A stretch of DNA of 64,000 nucleotides. Source: Spinellus fusiger. Taxonomy: Eukaryota > Mucoromycota > Mucoromycetes > Mucorales > Phycomycetaceae. The notes beneath the pieces are model-generated. The model saw nothing but the letters and a program-made list of their open reading frames with translations. It made no database searches and was not told where the DNA came from. Position numbers and translations under genes: made by a program. Shown piece by piece: positions 12,951 to 26,317 of the stretch (positions are counted from its first letter, which is position 1; every line of letters starts with the position of its first letter). Location: contig JALLLS010000021.1 of NCBI GenBank assembly GCA_025094145.1, forward strand, positions 186,001 to 250,000, given 5' to 3'.

Positions 12951-14183
12951 AACACAAGGTTAGTTTAACATATTGTTTATATTAATGTATATATAAAAAG
13001 TTTTTATTTAATATTTTGTTGGGCCACCTTTGGCATCAATAACTGTCTGGCAGTGATCTTTCATTGAGCCAACTAAACGTTCGGCAAGATCGACGTGGAC
13101 ATTTCTCCAGGCTTCTTCTAAAGCTGTCTTGAGCTCATCGATATTCTTTATACCAGCCCTCTTGTCATTGATAAGCTTATCAAGACAGCTCCAGAGATGT
13201 TCAATGGGGTTGAGATCTGGACTTTGGGCAGGTCAGTAATCAAAACGCCTGATTGTATGTGTCTCTTTTCCACCATGTTGTATAGCCACTTATATGGCAG
13301 CTAACCCCATCTTCTTGGAACATAAAGTCCTTATCTTCTTTCTCATTCAATTCAATGAACCATGGTAGAAATTTTCCTGCCAAAATGTTGATGTATACGT
13401 CCTGATTCACAGTGCCATCAATAAAGACCAAAGGCCCAAATCCACCTGCCCAGAAACAGCTCCAGATCATTATGCTGTCTTTTCCCCCATTTGGTTGTAG
13501 GTATGATATGAGCAGCCTTATACCTCTCTCCTATATTTCGAATTACTCTGGTTTCTCCCTGGTAACCCTCTACTTCAAACCGTGACTCATCAGACCATAC
13601 AACGCGTCTCCAGTCCTCAGGGGTCCAATTGACCCGTTCCTTTGCCCAACGAAGTCTTTTCTTCATGTTTTTTCTTCAGACAACCTTGGCTTGTGTGCTG
13701 CGAAGTAGGAACCAAACTCAATATGGTATATGTATTTGATGAATGTTGCTCTACAGATGATTATCTGATGTACCTTAAGTTCCAAATTTATGAAGTTATA
13801 GGAGGCAAATGGGTTGCCTCTTAGAATGGCCTCAAGTCGTCTGAGGTCTCTCTCGTTTAGTTTTTTTGGGTGCACCAGAACTAGGTCTTGGTAGAGATGT
13901 ACCATTAGTATTAATTCTACTAATGATCTTTTGGACAGTAGACTTGCTAATGCCAATGACCTTTGAAATGATACCCATGGAGTAGTTTTCTTTTTTCAAG
14001 CCAGTAAACACCCTATTACTCTCTTTCTTTAAGCTTATCATAAACTCTAGAGTTTTTAGTTGAGGATTCTACGTTTGACATTTGAGATTTTTTAATGCAG
14101 TGTGATTCTGTGGTAAAAAGAAAAAGAATCATGTTTAAAAATGTATAAATTATGGGGTCGTATAATAACTAATTTTGTGGCTG
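12949..14183 (-). mobile_element. Tc1/mariner element, degenerate copy 1
   Basis: The right end reads CTAATTTTGTGGCTG followed by TA; its reverse complement CAGCCACAAAATTAG pairs roughly with the left end TCAACACAAGGTTAG. A second, similar element lies at 43243-44413 with the same structure and orientation. The element is inserted in or abutting TIR-element copy 4. The body holds a broken transposase gene described separately. Confidence 0.7.
13008..14081 (-). pseudogene. Tc1-like transposase, frameshifted
   Basis: Read on the minus strand across several frameshifts, all parts of a Tc1 transposase can be found. They are an HTH ('GIISKVIGISKSTVQKIISR'), a 'GAPKKT.RERD.R.LEAI' linker, 'WTPEDWRRVVWSDESRFE' with the first Asp, 'FQEDGVSCHIS' with the second Asp, 'SPDLNPIEHLW' with the Glu, and the terminal 'DAKGGPTKY' before TAA at 13010-13008. 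All three catalytic positions therefore survive as codons, but at least three frame breaks separate them, so no active protein can be made from this copy. Confidence 0.8.
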
Positions 14184-17100
14184 TAAATATGTGCCCCTAT
14201 ATTGAATGTTATAGATAACATAGAATTTTGTTTATAAAACAGATGATAAATATAAAAGCTATTTTTTGTGTATAAAAAGATGTTTATTCAATTTAATCTT
14301 TATACAATAATTACAGAAAGACATTAAATATTTAAGTGAATAAAAAATCATATACTCTATTAAAATTGTGTCCATGAATATTTTAAGTAATTGCCCTGAT
14401 TTCTAAGACAATAGATATTCTTCAATATAGCCTTAATATCTACCCACCAATAAAAAGCGAAGTCATAATTTTTTAGGAAGTAAGATTTCTTAAGTCATTT
14501 TGTGGTCTTTCACTATGGTAAGACCTTTTTTAATACATATCTAGTCTTTTAATATAGTTATGAATAAACATTAAAATTATAAAAGACATCAATGTCATGA
14601 GATTAGATACAATAGTATTTGATGTTTTCTAAAGAAAAGGTGCCTATATAATTTAGCCAGTACATACTTTTGATAAATCCCTACCATATTTTAGCTGAGA
14701 AGAAAAAAGGAACATATGTTGCCTACTATTATTATCATATTTTATCATTGTAATGCTTATTTTGACTTTAATCATCCTTTAAATGGCTCCTTAATAGACA
14801 TACTAAATTAAAAAAAGTATATAGGGTGCTTTTTAGTGTTATGTAAGAGAATGTTAAATATATAGTGGCGTAAATATCTAGACATTCTCTTTTGGATATG
14901 ACCTTAGTAACTAACAGGGGTGCTTAGATTTTATTTATCTTTCTAATTGGTATATTAACATCTAAATAACTGAAGTTGGAGTAGAAAGTCAAATAGACAA
15001 CTTAATATTACTAACAGTCAGAAGCCCTTTAAAGACTCATAGTAATTTATGTAAGACAGTTTCACAATCAAATAGAATTATTAGAATTAAATTTCAGGGT
15101 ATGATGTAATGATCCCATAGATAGCACACTATTGCTATCAACAAACTACTATGGCAGAGTAAGAAATACTATTCTATTAGCACAATAAAGACTCTATGTA
15201 ACACTATATATTCAACTCAGAAACTAATATTCATCTATCAGGGAGCATTCACATAATCAGTCTATTAAGAGAGCATACACACATGAACAAATACAGAATA
15301 CGACAGAAACATTATTTGTTAATGGGGGTTTTCTGTGTTATAAATTTCTAAAGAATCCCCGGGTTCATGAAAACAGATTATAGAATCTACAGAATAAATA
15401 TAAAAAGAACAACTTTACTATGATAAATGTGCACTCTTTCTATAAATTATTGTTACACTCTCTCAATAAAATTTGTCCTTTTGCAAAGTAAATTTTCTAG
15501 TTTTATTTTTGTCACTGGTGGTATAAATCAAAATCCAGCTTAATAAACAACATAAGCTACTCTTTAACTACAGGCTCTATCAGCAGTAATATTTAGACTC
15601 ATGGTGCCTACTTTTAGATGTTTTCAGCTTCATCGTTTTATTATTTTATTATTTTATTATTTTACTGGTTTACTGGTTTCTCTCTCTTTCTCTCAATTAT
15701 GAAAAACCCGAAATTTAGAAACCCATAGCATTCATGTATGATAACCTATTTAAAAGAGAACAAACTCAAAAGGAATAAACCTCTCTATGAAGTCTCACTT
15801 TTAGAGAATAATTTCTGTACACATGTGAGCCCTGGCTATTTTTATCGCCATAAAATTTAGTTATCGCGATTTTGCACCAACCTAAATATTAAGTTTCTGT
15901 TCTACATAAATACTATTTGTAATACTGACTTCGGAATGGTTGATAGAACTTAGGCTTTATTTATTGTTTATAAACCTTCTTGTCTCTATTAAAAACAATA
16001 AGAAAAATATCATGTCTGTAAAATACAACCGACATACTTAGTGATTTAACTAAGCAAATTAAATTTTTCATATCTATTACTTCAGAAAAACTCAACAACT
16101 TATTCTGGACATGAACAACTGCCATTGACAAGTATATACCAAAATAAGTATTGAAAATAAGGTTTTACAAAAAAAACATGAAAACATGAAAAGCAAAACT
16201 TTATCATAAGAATTCTTTAGTAGAGTGAGATGATTTATTCTTTTGAGAATAAAGTAATCTATGACAATTTCTTTAACAATTGGTCTTTTCATGGTTTTTT
16301 CATGTTATTTACTACAGGAAAATCTTTTTAAATAGTTAACATAGAATTTTCTTTTAGAAAATCGGCAAATCGATAAAAGGGTAAGAGATGTCATTGTCAA
16401 ATCAACACACTTTCAGTTGAATTTCCGGTGTTTTTATTTTTAAAAATAAAATAAAAACTATGAAATGAATGTATTTTTTGATAAATTCAAACAGATACTT
16501 AAAATAAAGAACCTCTGACACATAATTCACTTTTTCCTTACAAAATATATAAGATTTGAACTGCTGATAAAACATTCACCTGTTTCTCATTCCACTTAAT
16601 GATTTTTGTACTCATATTGCACTAATGAATATAACATTAATTTATACTAGAATAAAGCCAGGCACTTATAGCATAGTGTATGTATATACTATATTAACAC
16701 AAACAGTTGTTGTTGTTTTTGTTATTCAAAAGAAGTTTACATAAGCTATGTTAATCTTCTCGATACTACCCCGATACTTATAGTGTATTGATACAAATAT
16801 AGATTGTATTGCTATAGAAGCTGTCGACCAAGTAAGACTATCCAGAAAAATAATACAATGTGCCCTATTTAATATTTTTGGTTGATATTTTAATAAAGCT
16901 TATTCACTTCAAGCTACAATGTTAAAATAGGGCTTCTTTTTAGAAAAAAAAGATAGGTATAATCAACTCACTATTCGGCCGAAGAAGAATGATCATAAAA
17001 TGCGTGGAAAGTTTTACGTCATCTCAGTCAACATTATATCAATATGAGTGTTTTAATACTAGAATAGCATTTGAAATAGAATTATCTATAACTGATTGAT

Positions 17101-17585
17101 AGAAAAAGAATTGAAATTGAAATAAGCAATCATCTCACTCAAAAATAGCTATAGGTGATACGTTAAATTTGCCAAGAGCTATGAGCTTACAGGTATACTG
17201 AAAACGGTTTCTGAGATTGGAATGGTTGCGGAGATTGTTGAAGACACAAACTGCATATTATTTTTCAGCACGTTTATGGCATTCCCTCTTTTTTGTTCCT
17301 GGTTTACTTCTTTTTAAGAGTATTGTAACTTTATATTGCTCTTATTGTACAAACCCGATGACAGTTTCTAGAGTAAGTAAGAACTAAGGAGGTTGTTTTT
17401 TTAAAACCTAAAATAAACGCCAAGACCATACTCCTTTAACAATTACAGATAGTATCTTTATGAGTGATATGCTATTCAGAATAAACTGAAGGTATATCCA
17501 ATATATACCAACAAGGAAAATAAATTAGTAAAATAATATAGACAGGGTTAATGTTGATGTCTATTTACAAATATTTGTAGATGTT
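14184..17585. other. AT-rich intergenic desert
   Basis: No coding feature recognised on either strand. The one ORF above 60 codons (16092-16292 minus) is a low-complexity Phe/Ile/Leu/Lys frame. TTATT iterations lie at 15636-15665. Small A/T tracts are frequent. Nothing here looks like an RNA gene. Confidence 0.6.
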
Positions 17586-18581
17586 CACACCCAAATATTT
17601 TTGGGATATATAAAGAAATATCCTGAGAATAAAACTGCAATATTATTATGATTGGCCAATGTGTTTGGAAAGGCCTTTTAGCTGTGTAAATAAACTATTT
17701 CAAACTCTACTTGCCTATTTTAGTAGTGACTATTGACTTTGCAATTAGACGCTATAAAGTTGGCTGTAAAGAGAAGAAATAGAACCAGAATCACTCCAAT
17801 ATTACAACTCAGTCACTACATTTATTGTTTAACATAATGTGTTATCCTTAAGCCCACAGTATTTGCAGCATAACACTGCTTGAGAAAGATTTATTATAGA
17901 ACACACTGAATTAACTCTAGTGATCATTGTCCATAAAATAGAACCATACTCACTTACATTGAAAACAGTATAGCTATTCAGTCAGTGAATTTCCATAGCT
18001 TCTTCAGCAATTACCTCATTCTAACTGGCATTAATGAACAAGGCAGTGTACTATCATTAACAATGCAAAACAATAGAATGAAGTTGTAGACATTACCAAA
18101 GGCTATTCTAGTGATAAAAAGGTAAGCAGTGCATTTATCTGGATCTGATATCATTGCATTCCATAAGACACTCATTGTATTGTTATTAGGCAATTAAAGA
18201 CTCCTTTCAAGTCAGTCTCGGGTGGTCTTCTACAAGGCCAATGGTGTCTAGAGTGTATTCCCGAGGATAAATATCTATCACTCAAGGATAAATCACAAGG
18301 CTTTTAGGGGATATGTTCTATTGCCATGAGGGAGTTCACTTAGGCAGTATCCATAGTCATAACATAGTGTTATCTATACTATTATAATAAACAATTCTAT
18401 TCATCAACACTATATTTTACTGATAATACAATTTGATACTAATGTATACTACAAAAAGAAATAATATAGATACTTACAAACCATTGATTTTAAACATCGA
18501 CAGATAAAAGAAAATTCAATGGGGTCCACGTAAAGGGAATGTTGTGCTACTACTTCAAAGCCAGAAAAACCTTTGAATGTG
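17586..18581 (-). mobile_element. 996-bp TIR element, copy 2 (inverted relative to copy 1)
   Basis: Reverse complement of copy 1, the same length (996 bp) and almost base-for-base the same, including the 5' segment TTTACGTGGACCCCATTGAA that copy 3 lacks. The ends are CACACCCAAATATTTTT and ...AAAAACCTTTGAATGTG. Unlike copies 1 and 3, no clean TA duplication is visible at the borders (GTT / TTT). Copies 1 and 2 form a 6.7-kb-spaced inverted pair around the desert. Confidence 0.75.
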
Positions 18582-18893
18582 TTTTTGATAGTTTGGTTTC
18601 CGGTTAAAATTGATAGGCAAAACACAACACCGAGTAGCACCAGTAGCTACTCTGCTATCTAGACCAAACTATTCGTTTGACAGGAAAATTAATCATTGAA
18701 ATTTAAATTATTTTCTGTTTAGATGTTGATAACCTCCGATGTCTTATCAATCTTTTCAAATACAGTTATATAGAATCGATACTACCCTGCTTGTTTTATT
18801 ATTTAAATATAAATATGTATAAGTTTTGAATTTTTTTAGTTTCTTGTCTTTTATTGTTCAAATATTATAATTTAATCTACTACCACAAAAAAA

Positions 18894-20246
18894 ATGCCAT
18901 CAAAAGTTATCAATACAGCATTCATTCAAATGGGGTCAATCCAACACAACTGGAATTGGTCCAACTACCAGTATATCCTGCTATCAATACTCTTATCAAT
19001 CAATATCTTTTTTATCAAGGCACCATCACTCAGTATACGACTTTTCATCTCCGTACTCTTTCTGATTTCACTCAAAATACCATATATACGACGCTTTACT
19101 CTTCCTTGTTTACCGATATTTACTTGGTTAATAACATTCTATGCCTGTCAATTTATACCCACAGAATATCGACCCAAGCATATTTTTGTTAACATCCTCC
19201 CAACTCTTGAACGCATTTTGTATGGCGCTAATTTATCTGAAATTATTTCAAAACATACACACTGGATACTGGATTTACTTGCATGGCTTCCTTACGGTGT
19301 TATTCATTTTGCATTCCCTTTTATTTTTTCCTTTATACTTTTTCTCTTCGGCCCCCCTGGTAGTCTCAAAGTATTTGCAAGAGCATTCGGATACATGAAC
19401 CTTGCCGGTGTTTTGACTCAACTTATGTTTCCTAATGCATCACCTTGTAAGTAGATTTATTTGTTTTTATTTTATTCCTTTTACCAACATTTTTTAGGGT
19501 ACGAAAATATCTATGGTTTTTCCCCTGCTAATTATACAATTAAAGGAGAGGCTGGTGGATTAGCACGTATTGATGACATCTTTGGCACACATCTTTATGG
19601 TTCAACCTTTGGTAATTCGCCACTTGTATTTGGTGCGTTTCCCTCTCTCCATTCTGGCTGTGCTTCAATAGAGATGCTTTTCTTGGCATATCTATTTCCA
19701 ACTCTACGACCTTTGTGCGTTATGTATATTATGTGGATGTGGTGGGCGACCATGTATTTAACTCACCACTATATGATTGATCTCGTGGGTGGTGCCATTT
19801 ATGCTTTTCTCACTTTTTGTATTGCCTACCCCCACCTTCCTAAACAACACCCTGACGCACGTACTCGTTTGTTTTATTATGGAATTAAAACTGCCAGTTT
19901 TGGTGCCTTTGTACGAAGTATCGAGTTTATGGATTATTCAACTGTTTCAAACCTTCCACAGCATCACAATGACGAAGAAAATCAACTGAAACAAGTTCAA
20001 TATAATATTCCTGTCATCGATGTGGCCCGTGAGCTGGAGAAGATTACTATATCTTGTAGAGACACAGAAGAAGCAGAAACTCGACCAAGAATCGACTGCA
20101 CTCTATCTATAGATACCGATAATGATAGTATAACATCACCATCATTGATTATTTTTTCAGGCGAATCAACACCCACTTGCTCAGAACCTTCCTCTCCTAC
20201 CATTTATCAGCCACCATCTCTTTACCCTTTACATCTTACAAAATAG
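18894..20246 (+). CDS. AUR1: Inositol phosphorylceramide synthase catalytic subunit (AUR1)
   Basis: Two exons (18894-19446, 19498-20246) join in phase to 433 residues, close to yeast Aur1 (401). The N-terminal half has several hydrophobic membrane spans. After the junction come the family blocks: 'GLARID', then 'NSPLVFGAFPSLHSGCA' and 'MWWATMYLTHHYMIDLVGG'. These hold the PAP2-type histidines (LHSG and HHY) and the Asp that form the catalytic triad. The enzyme transfers phosphoinositol from phosphatidylinositol to ceramide in the Golgi, is essential in fungi and is the target of aureobasidin A. The C-terminal ~150 residues are Ser/Thr/Pro-rich and probably cytosolic. The gene stands alone between two gene deserts. 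The ATG follows a polypyrimidine and AAAA context. Confidence 0.95.
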
Positions 20247-21385
20247 TTTATAACTTTACATGTATTTAGCACTCGTTGAAGATTCTCAACTTAATTAACT
20301 GTCTATTATCTTTCTGTAATTAAAGTCACCTTGTTCATATTAATAAACCTTTTATATTCCTGATAATAATCATTTAGTATTGATAAATTAGATAGTTACA
20401 ATATGTACTTAATAGTTTAGCCAACCTTTTGTTGTTGTTATTTTTTTCTTTTTATCAAAGAGGGAATTTCTTTTAAATAGCTCAAAAAAAGTGAAAAGCC
20501 TATTTCAGCCTATGTTAAGGTTAAAAAAGATTTCGTAGTTTATCTGATTATAGTGTCAGCACTTTACTCTTTACTGAGAATATAAACAAAAACAAATCTG
20601 GTGCCAAATTTGATATACATTTCCCCTATGCGGCTACACTTCAAAGTATTTTTATTTTATTTTGGGTGTTTGTTTGCTATTCACGCATTGGGCATATTAA
20701 CCACCCTATGAAAGCTTTTGAACAATTAAGATATACATATTAACACTTCAAATACAAAAGTGGACCTATGCGGTTACATCTGTATCAATTCCTTAGAAAA
20801 AGCCTTAAGCCCTAATTCATTCGTCAAAAAACTTCTAGCTTCTAAATAAATCCAGCTATTGTCATCTTTGAATAAAAATAAATAGTAATAGTCTTATAAA
20901 AAAAGGTGTATACGTGGAATGAAAACTCATGTGTTAAAAATTAGAAAAGATCTTATAGCCACTTTGCAAATAAACTCCTTAATAACTATATTTAAATATT
21001 GATAATAACTCACTCCCCCTTTTTTATATTGAAAATCTATGGTACTTGTCTAATGAATCCATGAAACTATAGTAGTAAAGAAGTGGAGAAAAAAGTATGA
21101 AGTTGACTGAAGAAAAAGTTTTCGATATCGATGCACGATTTTTAAGTTTGAAATCCGTCAACGAATTAAGTATAAAGACACTACTACTTTATTCTTTATT
21201 ATTCTTAGGTTTATTGTTAAGACACCAAACATTATTCTTTTAAGATTCTTTACTTAACTGGAAGCTTGGCAAAATAAGTCAAAGAGCTAAATAGTTTTCT
21301 TCAAGGAATTGACATGATTTCCGAGTTTTACACCTTTCTCTATCACTAACAGAGTTGCAATTATTCTGTTCAAAATGAATTATAT
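20247..21385. other. intergenic, AT-rich
   Basis: Downstream flank of AUR1 with no gene seen. It contains the short LINE stub listed separately at 20639-20764. Confidence 0.5.
20639..20764 (-). mobile_element. 126-bp LINE 3'-end stub with target duplication
   Basis: This segment matches the last ~125 bp of LINEs A-C, including the conserved core 'GGGTGTTTG.TTGCTATTC.CGCATTGGGCAT' and the AAGTATTTTTATTTT terminus. It is flanked by CCTATGCGGCTACA (20625-20638) and CCTATGCGGTTACA (20765-20778), a 14-bp target duplication with one mismatch. It is therefore an extremely 5'-truncated retrotransposition product and not an internal fragment left by deletion. Confidence 0.8.
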
Positions 21386-21751
21386 TTTCGAGAGAGAGAG
21401 AACTTGTCTATCTTGAAAACCCCATTAATTGGTTGTTGTTTTTGGAAACTTAAATTACTATCTACCCACAGACTACAGTCTTTGATTGGGGGGAAAAAGT
21501 GCTATTAACTCAAGCAATTCTTTACTACTTCTTTTACAATGTTTCATCTTAATTATCTCAAGCCAGAGATAATAGTTAACTAATATGGTTTAATGGTATC
21601 TTCTCAAAGAAAACCATTGATCGTTCAGTAATATAGATTAGATATAATTATTTTTGGCGTTAAATATGTTGATTAAAGGGGCTTGTACATAACCACAATG
21701 ATATTAAATATATTTATATTTATACTTTATGCTCAGGGCTTTGGAAAACAT
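21386..21751. repeat. 366-bp dispersed direct repeat, copy 2
   Basis: Partner of 8631-8996 in the same orientation, about 12.8 kb away. See that entry for the shared boundaries. Confidence 0.75.
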
Positions 21752-24700
21752 ATGGTTACCCACAGATTATTAAGACTCAATGTAAAACATTATACAGATA
21801 AAAGCAATGGCGTCTATACATTTTTAGTAAGAGAAGGGAGTAGCTGCGATAATGAATTTCTATCTTTTTAGCCACTGCATTAGCTTCTAAATGTTACAAA
21901 CTTTGGCTCTTAGAATCGACTAAGGTTTTAATTGAGTGAATCATCAGGGAAATATGATTGAATTGTCTATCTAACAATTTTGACACAATGTATCAACATC
22001 CGTAGCCCTTCTACATTTTTAGTAATTCACTAAATATATATTCTTTTCTTGGAGCTTTACGGATGTTTTTTGATAAACAGTCGAGTCTTTGGTGTAGTTC
22101 TTTGAGTCAGATGGCATAACTGCTGAGACACTTTTTTCACAACTCGTCTTTCTGCTCATCTACCGTTTCCGAACATGTCTCATTTCTCTCTACTACTCTC
22201 AATTGTGAAATTAATGACTGTACATAGTCTTGCATATGTTTAGTTTTCTCTTTTCAGTTTGTTTTATTTTCCTTTTATGCAAATTGGCTTGCGTATATTA
22301 TACTTTCCCAGGTATACCTCTCATTATAGTGTGTGACTAAAGGACAATAAGATAATAAAGATATTTTAACAGTAAAATAATTTTGAGCCTATCTTGCATA
22401 TTTTTTTTTAGTAAATGCAGTGCCTCTAACTTCATTTATTTATTTTGGACAATATTTACCTATTCTCTCTCTCTTTCTCTCTCATTTCTACACTGGTAAT
22501 CGCTGCCAAGCATTGATGCAATCACGGGGTTTAATTTATAAATGCACAATGCCAAATATGTAGCAGTATTGAATCTTCATCCGATACTTTGCATGGTGTG
22601 ATTTCATGTTACTAAAGTCTCAATTCTATTAAATACTTACAGTAATTATAGTACGACTTCATTGAACTGTGATTCTCTGCTGGTCCTTACCAAAAGATCT
22701 GTACATTCAATCCTCTGATTTGTGTATACCATGAAATAAAAGAAATGCTTTCTACAATTTCGCTGATTTTCCCCCAATATCTTGTGATAAATACTAGTTC
22801 TTGATCCAAACATCTAATATAAATAAATAAAAATAAAAATTGATCTTTGGTAGCAACAGCAAGATTGCAGAAAGTTTTTCTTATATTTCATGGTATACGA
22901 AAATTGTTTGGAAGAAAACCAATATAGGAAGAAAAAACTAAAGCACTGGATTTAGTCATGGATTATAAGGTGCTTAATAAGTTGAAGACAAGACGCCAAG
23001 ATACTCAAATAATTACAATCAATAATAGGCTGTTATAAGGTTATGTATCATGAAAATCGTTTATTCATACAAATATACTTGTGAATAATCATATTAAAAT
23101 CTTATTAGCTGATAGTGCCATGTCAGTTAGAAATTGAATGTTTCTGAAGCCTCTAACAATTCACTATAGTAGTTTATCTGTTACCGAAAAAAGAGAATAG
23201 AAGATAAACAAATACCTTTATCATACAAAAACTTGACCTACTTAATAAAAGAGCATATTGTTACTCATAAAAAAAATCAATCTTTCTGAAGATCTCAATA
23301 AATCATCCTATTAATTTTCACTTATTAGTCAATATATTTGATTTTATGCCGAATATCATTTTCTATAATTTCTTTGATTATGATATTATTATTAATTCAT
23401 TAAAGCAAAGAAATTGGCCTGCATTTTAGTATCTTTAGTTTAAAGGGAGATAGATAAGATAGGACATAATTTTTTAAATGAACTATTTACTATGGTAGTA
23501 GGAAGTGTAGAAATGAACTTTCTAACTTATTTGCATTAGAATAATTTATTTAGAAAATACAACTAAACATATTAAACTGTTATGCTATATTTTTAAAAGA
23601 TTTGATTGATGTAAAAAAAAAGTATTGTGTAGAATTGGATAAGAATATATATCATAGACTTTCTTAGACACACCCTATTCCCATAGCACGGATGATGGAA
23701 TAATGGCTACCCTTATAGTCTATACTTCACAAATCACATGTTAATCAACCATCTCCCCTTTTGAATAGTATTAAATACATTTACAATTTAAAGGCTATAA
23801 AATTGGCTATCCACATGAATAAATACTGTAATTCATCAAGAAACACAATATATTAACGAAGATATGCTATCTTTTTGCTTAAAAATATTATAATCTGAAT
23901 AGAGATTCTAGCCTACATTTTTTATGCTTCAAGAGATTTATATTTATTATCATTATACACTATTTTCTGGTAATTAATATGACTAAGAATATTTCTCGTT
24001 TCAGAAGTCATGTAAACAATATTAACTCATGTTTCTATAGAAAATAGAGATAAAGACATGCTTTTGATATATCATGAAAAAATATTTCCTTACTTCTTGG
24101 CATTTTTTTTCATCTTAAGATATTCAATCTTTTTTTTTATTACTTAAAACATGTTTGGATAATCAGCACCCCTAGAGCATATGTTTCATTTATCAGTAGT
24201 AGTCTATTGTCTAGTGACGGATTGAACTTAAACTTAAAGATTTCAATAGAAAGCCTTATTTGTTTTCTCGATACATTTCAAGACATAACTCATAGCTCGA
24301 GAAGATGTTTTCTGTTGATTTCTTTACGGCTTATCTAACACATAGAAACAATAATCATTTTTAATGACAAATTGCTTTATTCTAAATTATAATAGATATG
24401 ACCATGGCCTAACATTATTATAACGTGTTCCCAGATAAGTTTCTCAATCATAGCATAGTATTACTATTTCTAGATTGCATATTCATATGATTACAGACCA
24501 TGAAATCCTTGGCAGTGACTTTAGGCTAGCACTGATAAATAAAAGTGTTTAGTATTTCTAAAAAGAAAAAAAGAAGCATGTAAATACCAAAACTATAAAG
24601 TCCTATTAGAGACAGAGGATTTATCTACAAGATAGCTCCTCCAATGGTTTCATGAGAGTAATACAGTCTTCTATATTAACTACTTACAAGGCATCAAATA

Positions 24701-25323
24701 GAATTTAACAATCTAAATGTCTTTTTATTCTGTTAAATAAATAAATAAAATTGTTTTTTAGTTATTTTATTAGCTAATATTAAACTCATTTGATAGATAA
24801 ATTTATCTTAGCTATGATATAATATTGATTTATGGTTCTATTAATATCAGTAGAAAGAGTGAATGTAGAGTACATAAAACTAGAGTTTGGTTATGTCTTG
24901 CTTACAATAATAAACTCTATAGCTCTAACTCTATTATAGATATTGTCACAGTACCAGAAAACCATAATCATTTCATGACATATTTATAAAAATATGTTTA
25001 TAATCCCAAACAGTAGATAGCACGTATCGATGACACGTATAGATAATACGTATAACTCTAGTAAATGTACAATGCTGTAGTTGGCACCAGAGTTTATTTT
25101 ATTTTTAATGCTTGACAATTTTTTTATAAACTCCTACTTAACGCGTATAAAGCACAATATCCATGGTTTGAAGGGGACTGTAAGGTCAATCGAGTGAACA
25201 CGGGAGGGAAAAGAATACATAAGACAATTGAATGAATAAAGTTGAGACAGACTTCTACCAATAAAAAGTAGCACCAAGAGCCAACCAGTGTAAGCTAAAT
25301 GTCATACAGAGAGCTGTTGAGTA
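21752..25323. other. AT-rich intergenic desert
   Basis: No gene, RNA or element end recognised. Stops are dense in all frames and there are many oligo-A/T tracts. A slightly GC-richer patch at 25140-25310 directly precedes TIR-element copy 3. Confidence 0.6.
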
Positions 25324-26317
25324 CACACCCAAAGATTTTTCTGACTTTTAAGCAGCGATACATTATTCCTTTTACGTCATGACGCAATTTTCCTTTGATG
25401 AAAATGGAATTTAAAATCAATGGTTTGTAAGTATCTATATTATTTCTTTTTGTAGTATACATTAGTATCAAATTGTATTATCAGTAAAATATAGTGTTGA
25501 TGAATAGAATTGTTTATTATAATAGTATAGATAACACTATGTTATGACTATGGATACTGCCTAAGTGAACTCCCTCATGGCAATAGAACATATCCCCTAA
25601 AAGCCTTGTGATTTATCCTTGAGTGATAGATATTTATCCTCGGGAATACACTCTAGACACCATTGGCCTTGTAGAAGACCACCCGAGACTGACTTGAAAG
25701 GAGTCTTTAATTGCCTAATAACAATACAATGAGTGTCTTATGGAATGCAATGATATCAGATCCAGATAAATGCACTGCTTACCTTTTTATCACTAGAATA
25801 GCCTTTGGTAATGTCTACAACTTCATTCTATTGTTTTGCATTGTTAATGATAGTACACTGCCTTGTTCATTAATGCCAGTTAGAATGAGGTAATTGCTGA
25901 AGAAGCTATGGAAATTCACTGACTGAATAGCTATACTGTTTTCAATGTAAGTGAGTATGGTTCTATTTTATGGACAATGATCACTAGAGTTAATTCAGTG
26001 TGTTCTATAATAAATCTTTCTCAAGCAGTGTTATGCTGCAAATACTGTGGGCTTAAGGATAACACATTATGTTAAACAATAAATGTAGTGACTGAGTTGT
26101 AATATTGGAGTGATTCTGGTTCTATTTCTTCTCTTTACAGCCAACTTTATAGCGTCTAATTGCAAAGTCAATAGTCACTACTAAAATAGGCAAGTAGAGT
26201 TTGAAATAGTTTATTTACACAGCTAAAAGGCCTTTCCAAACACATTGGCCAATCATAATAATATTGCAGTTTTATTCTCAGGATATTTCTTTATATATCC
26301 CAAAAATATTTGGGTGT
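25324..26317 (+). mobile_element. TIR element, copy 3 (994 bp, chimeric 5' end)
   Basis: It starts CACACCCAAAGATTTTTCTG and ends ...AAATATTTGGGTGT, flanked by TA at 25322-25323 and 26318-26319. From about 25415 onward it is essentially identical to copies 1 and 2. Its first ~90 bp differ from them and instead resemble the older copy 4 type (TTTTAAGCAGCGATA...). This suggests recombination or gene conversion between subfamilies. Confidence 0.75.

Noticed and set aside
18854..19192. second frame over AUR1 exon 1
   Set aside because: Out of frame with the conserved PAP2-type blocks and without membrane-protein logic of its own.
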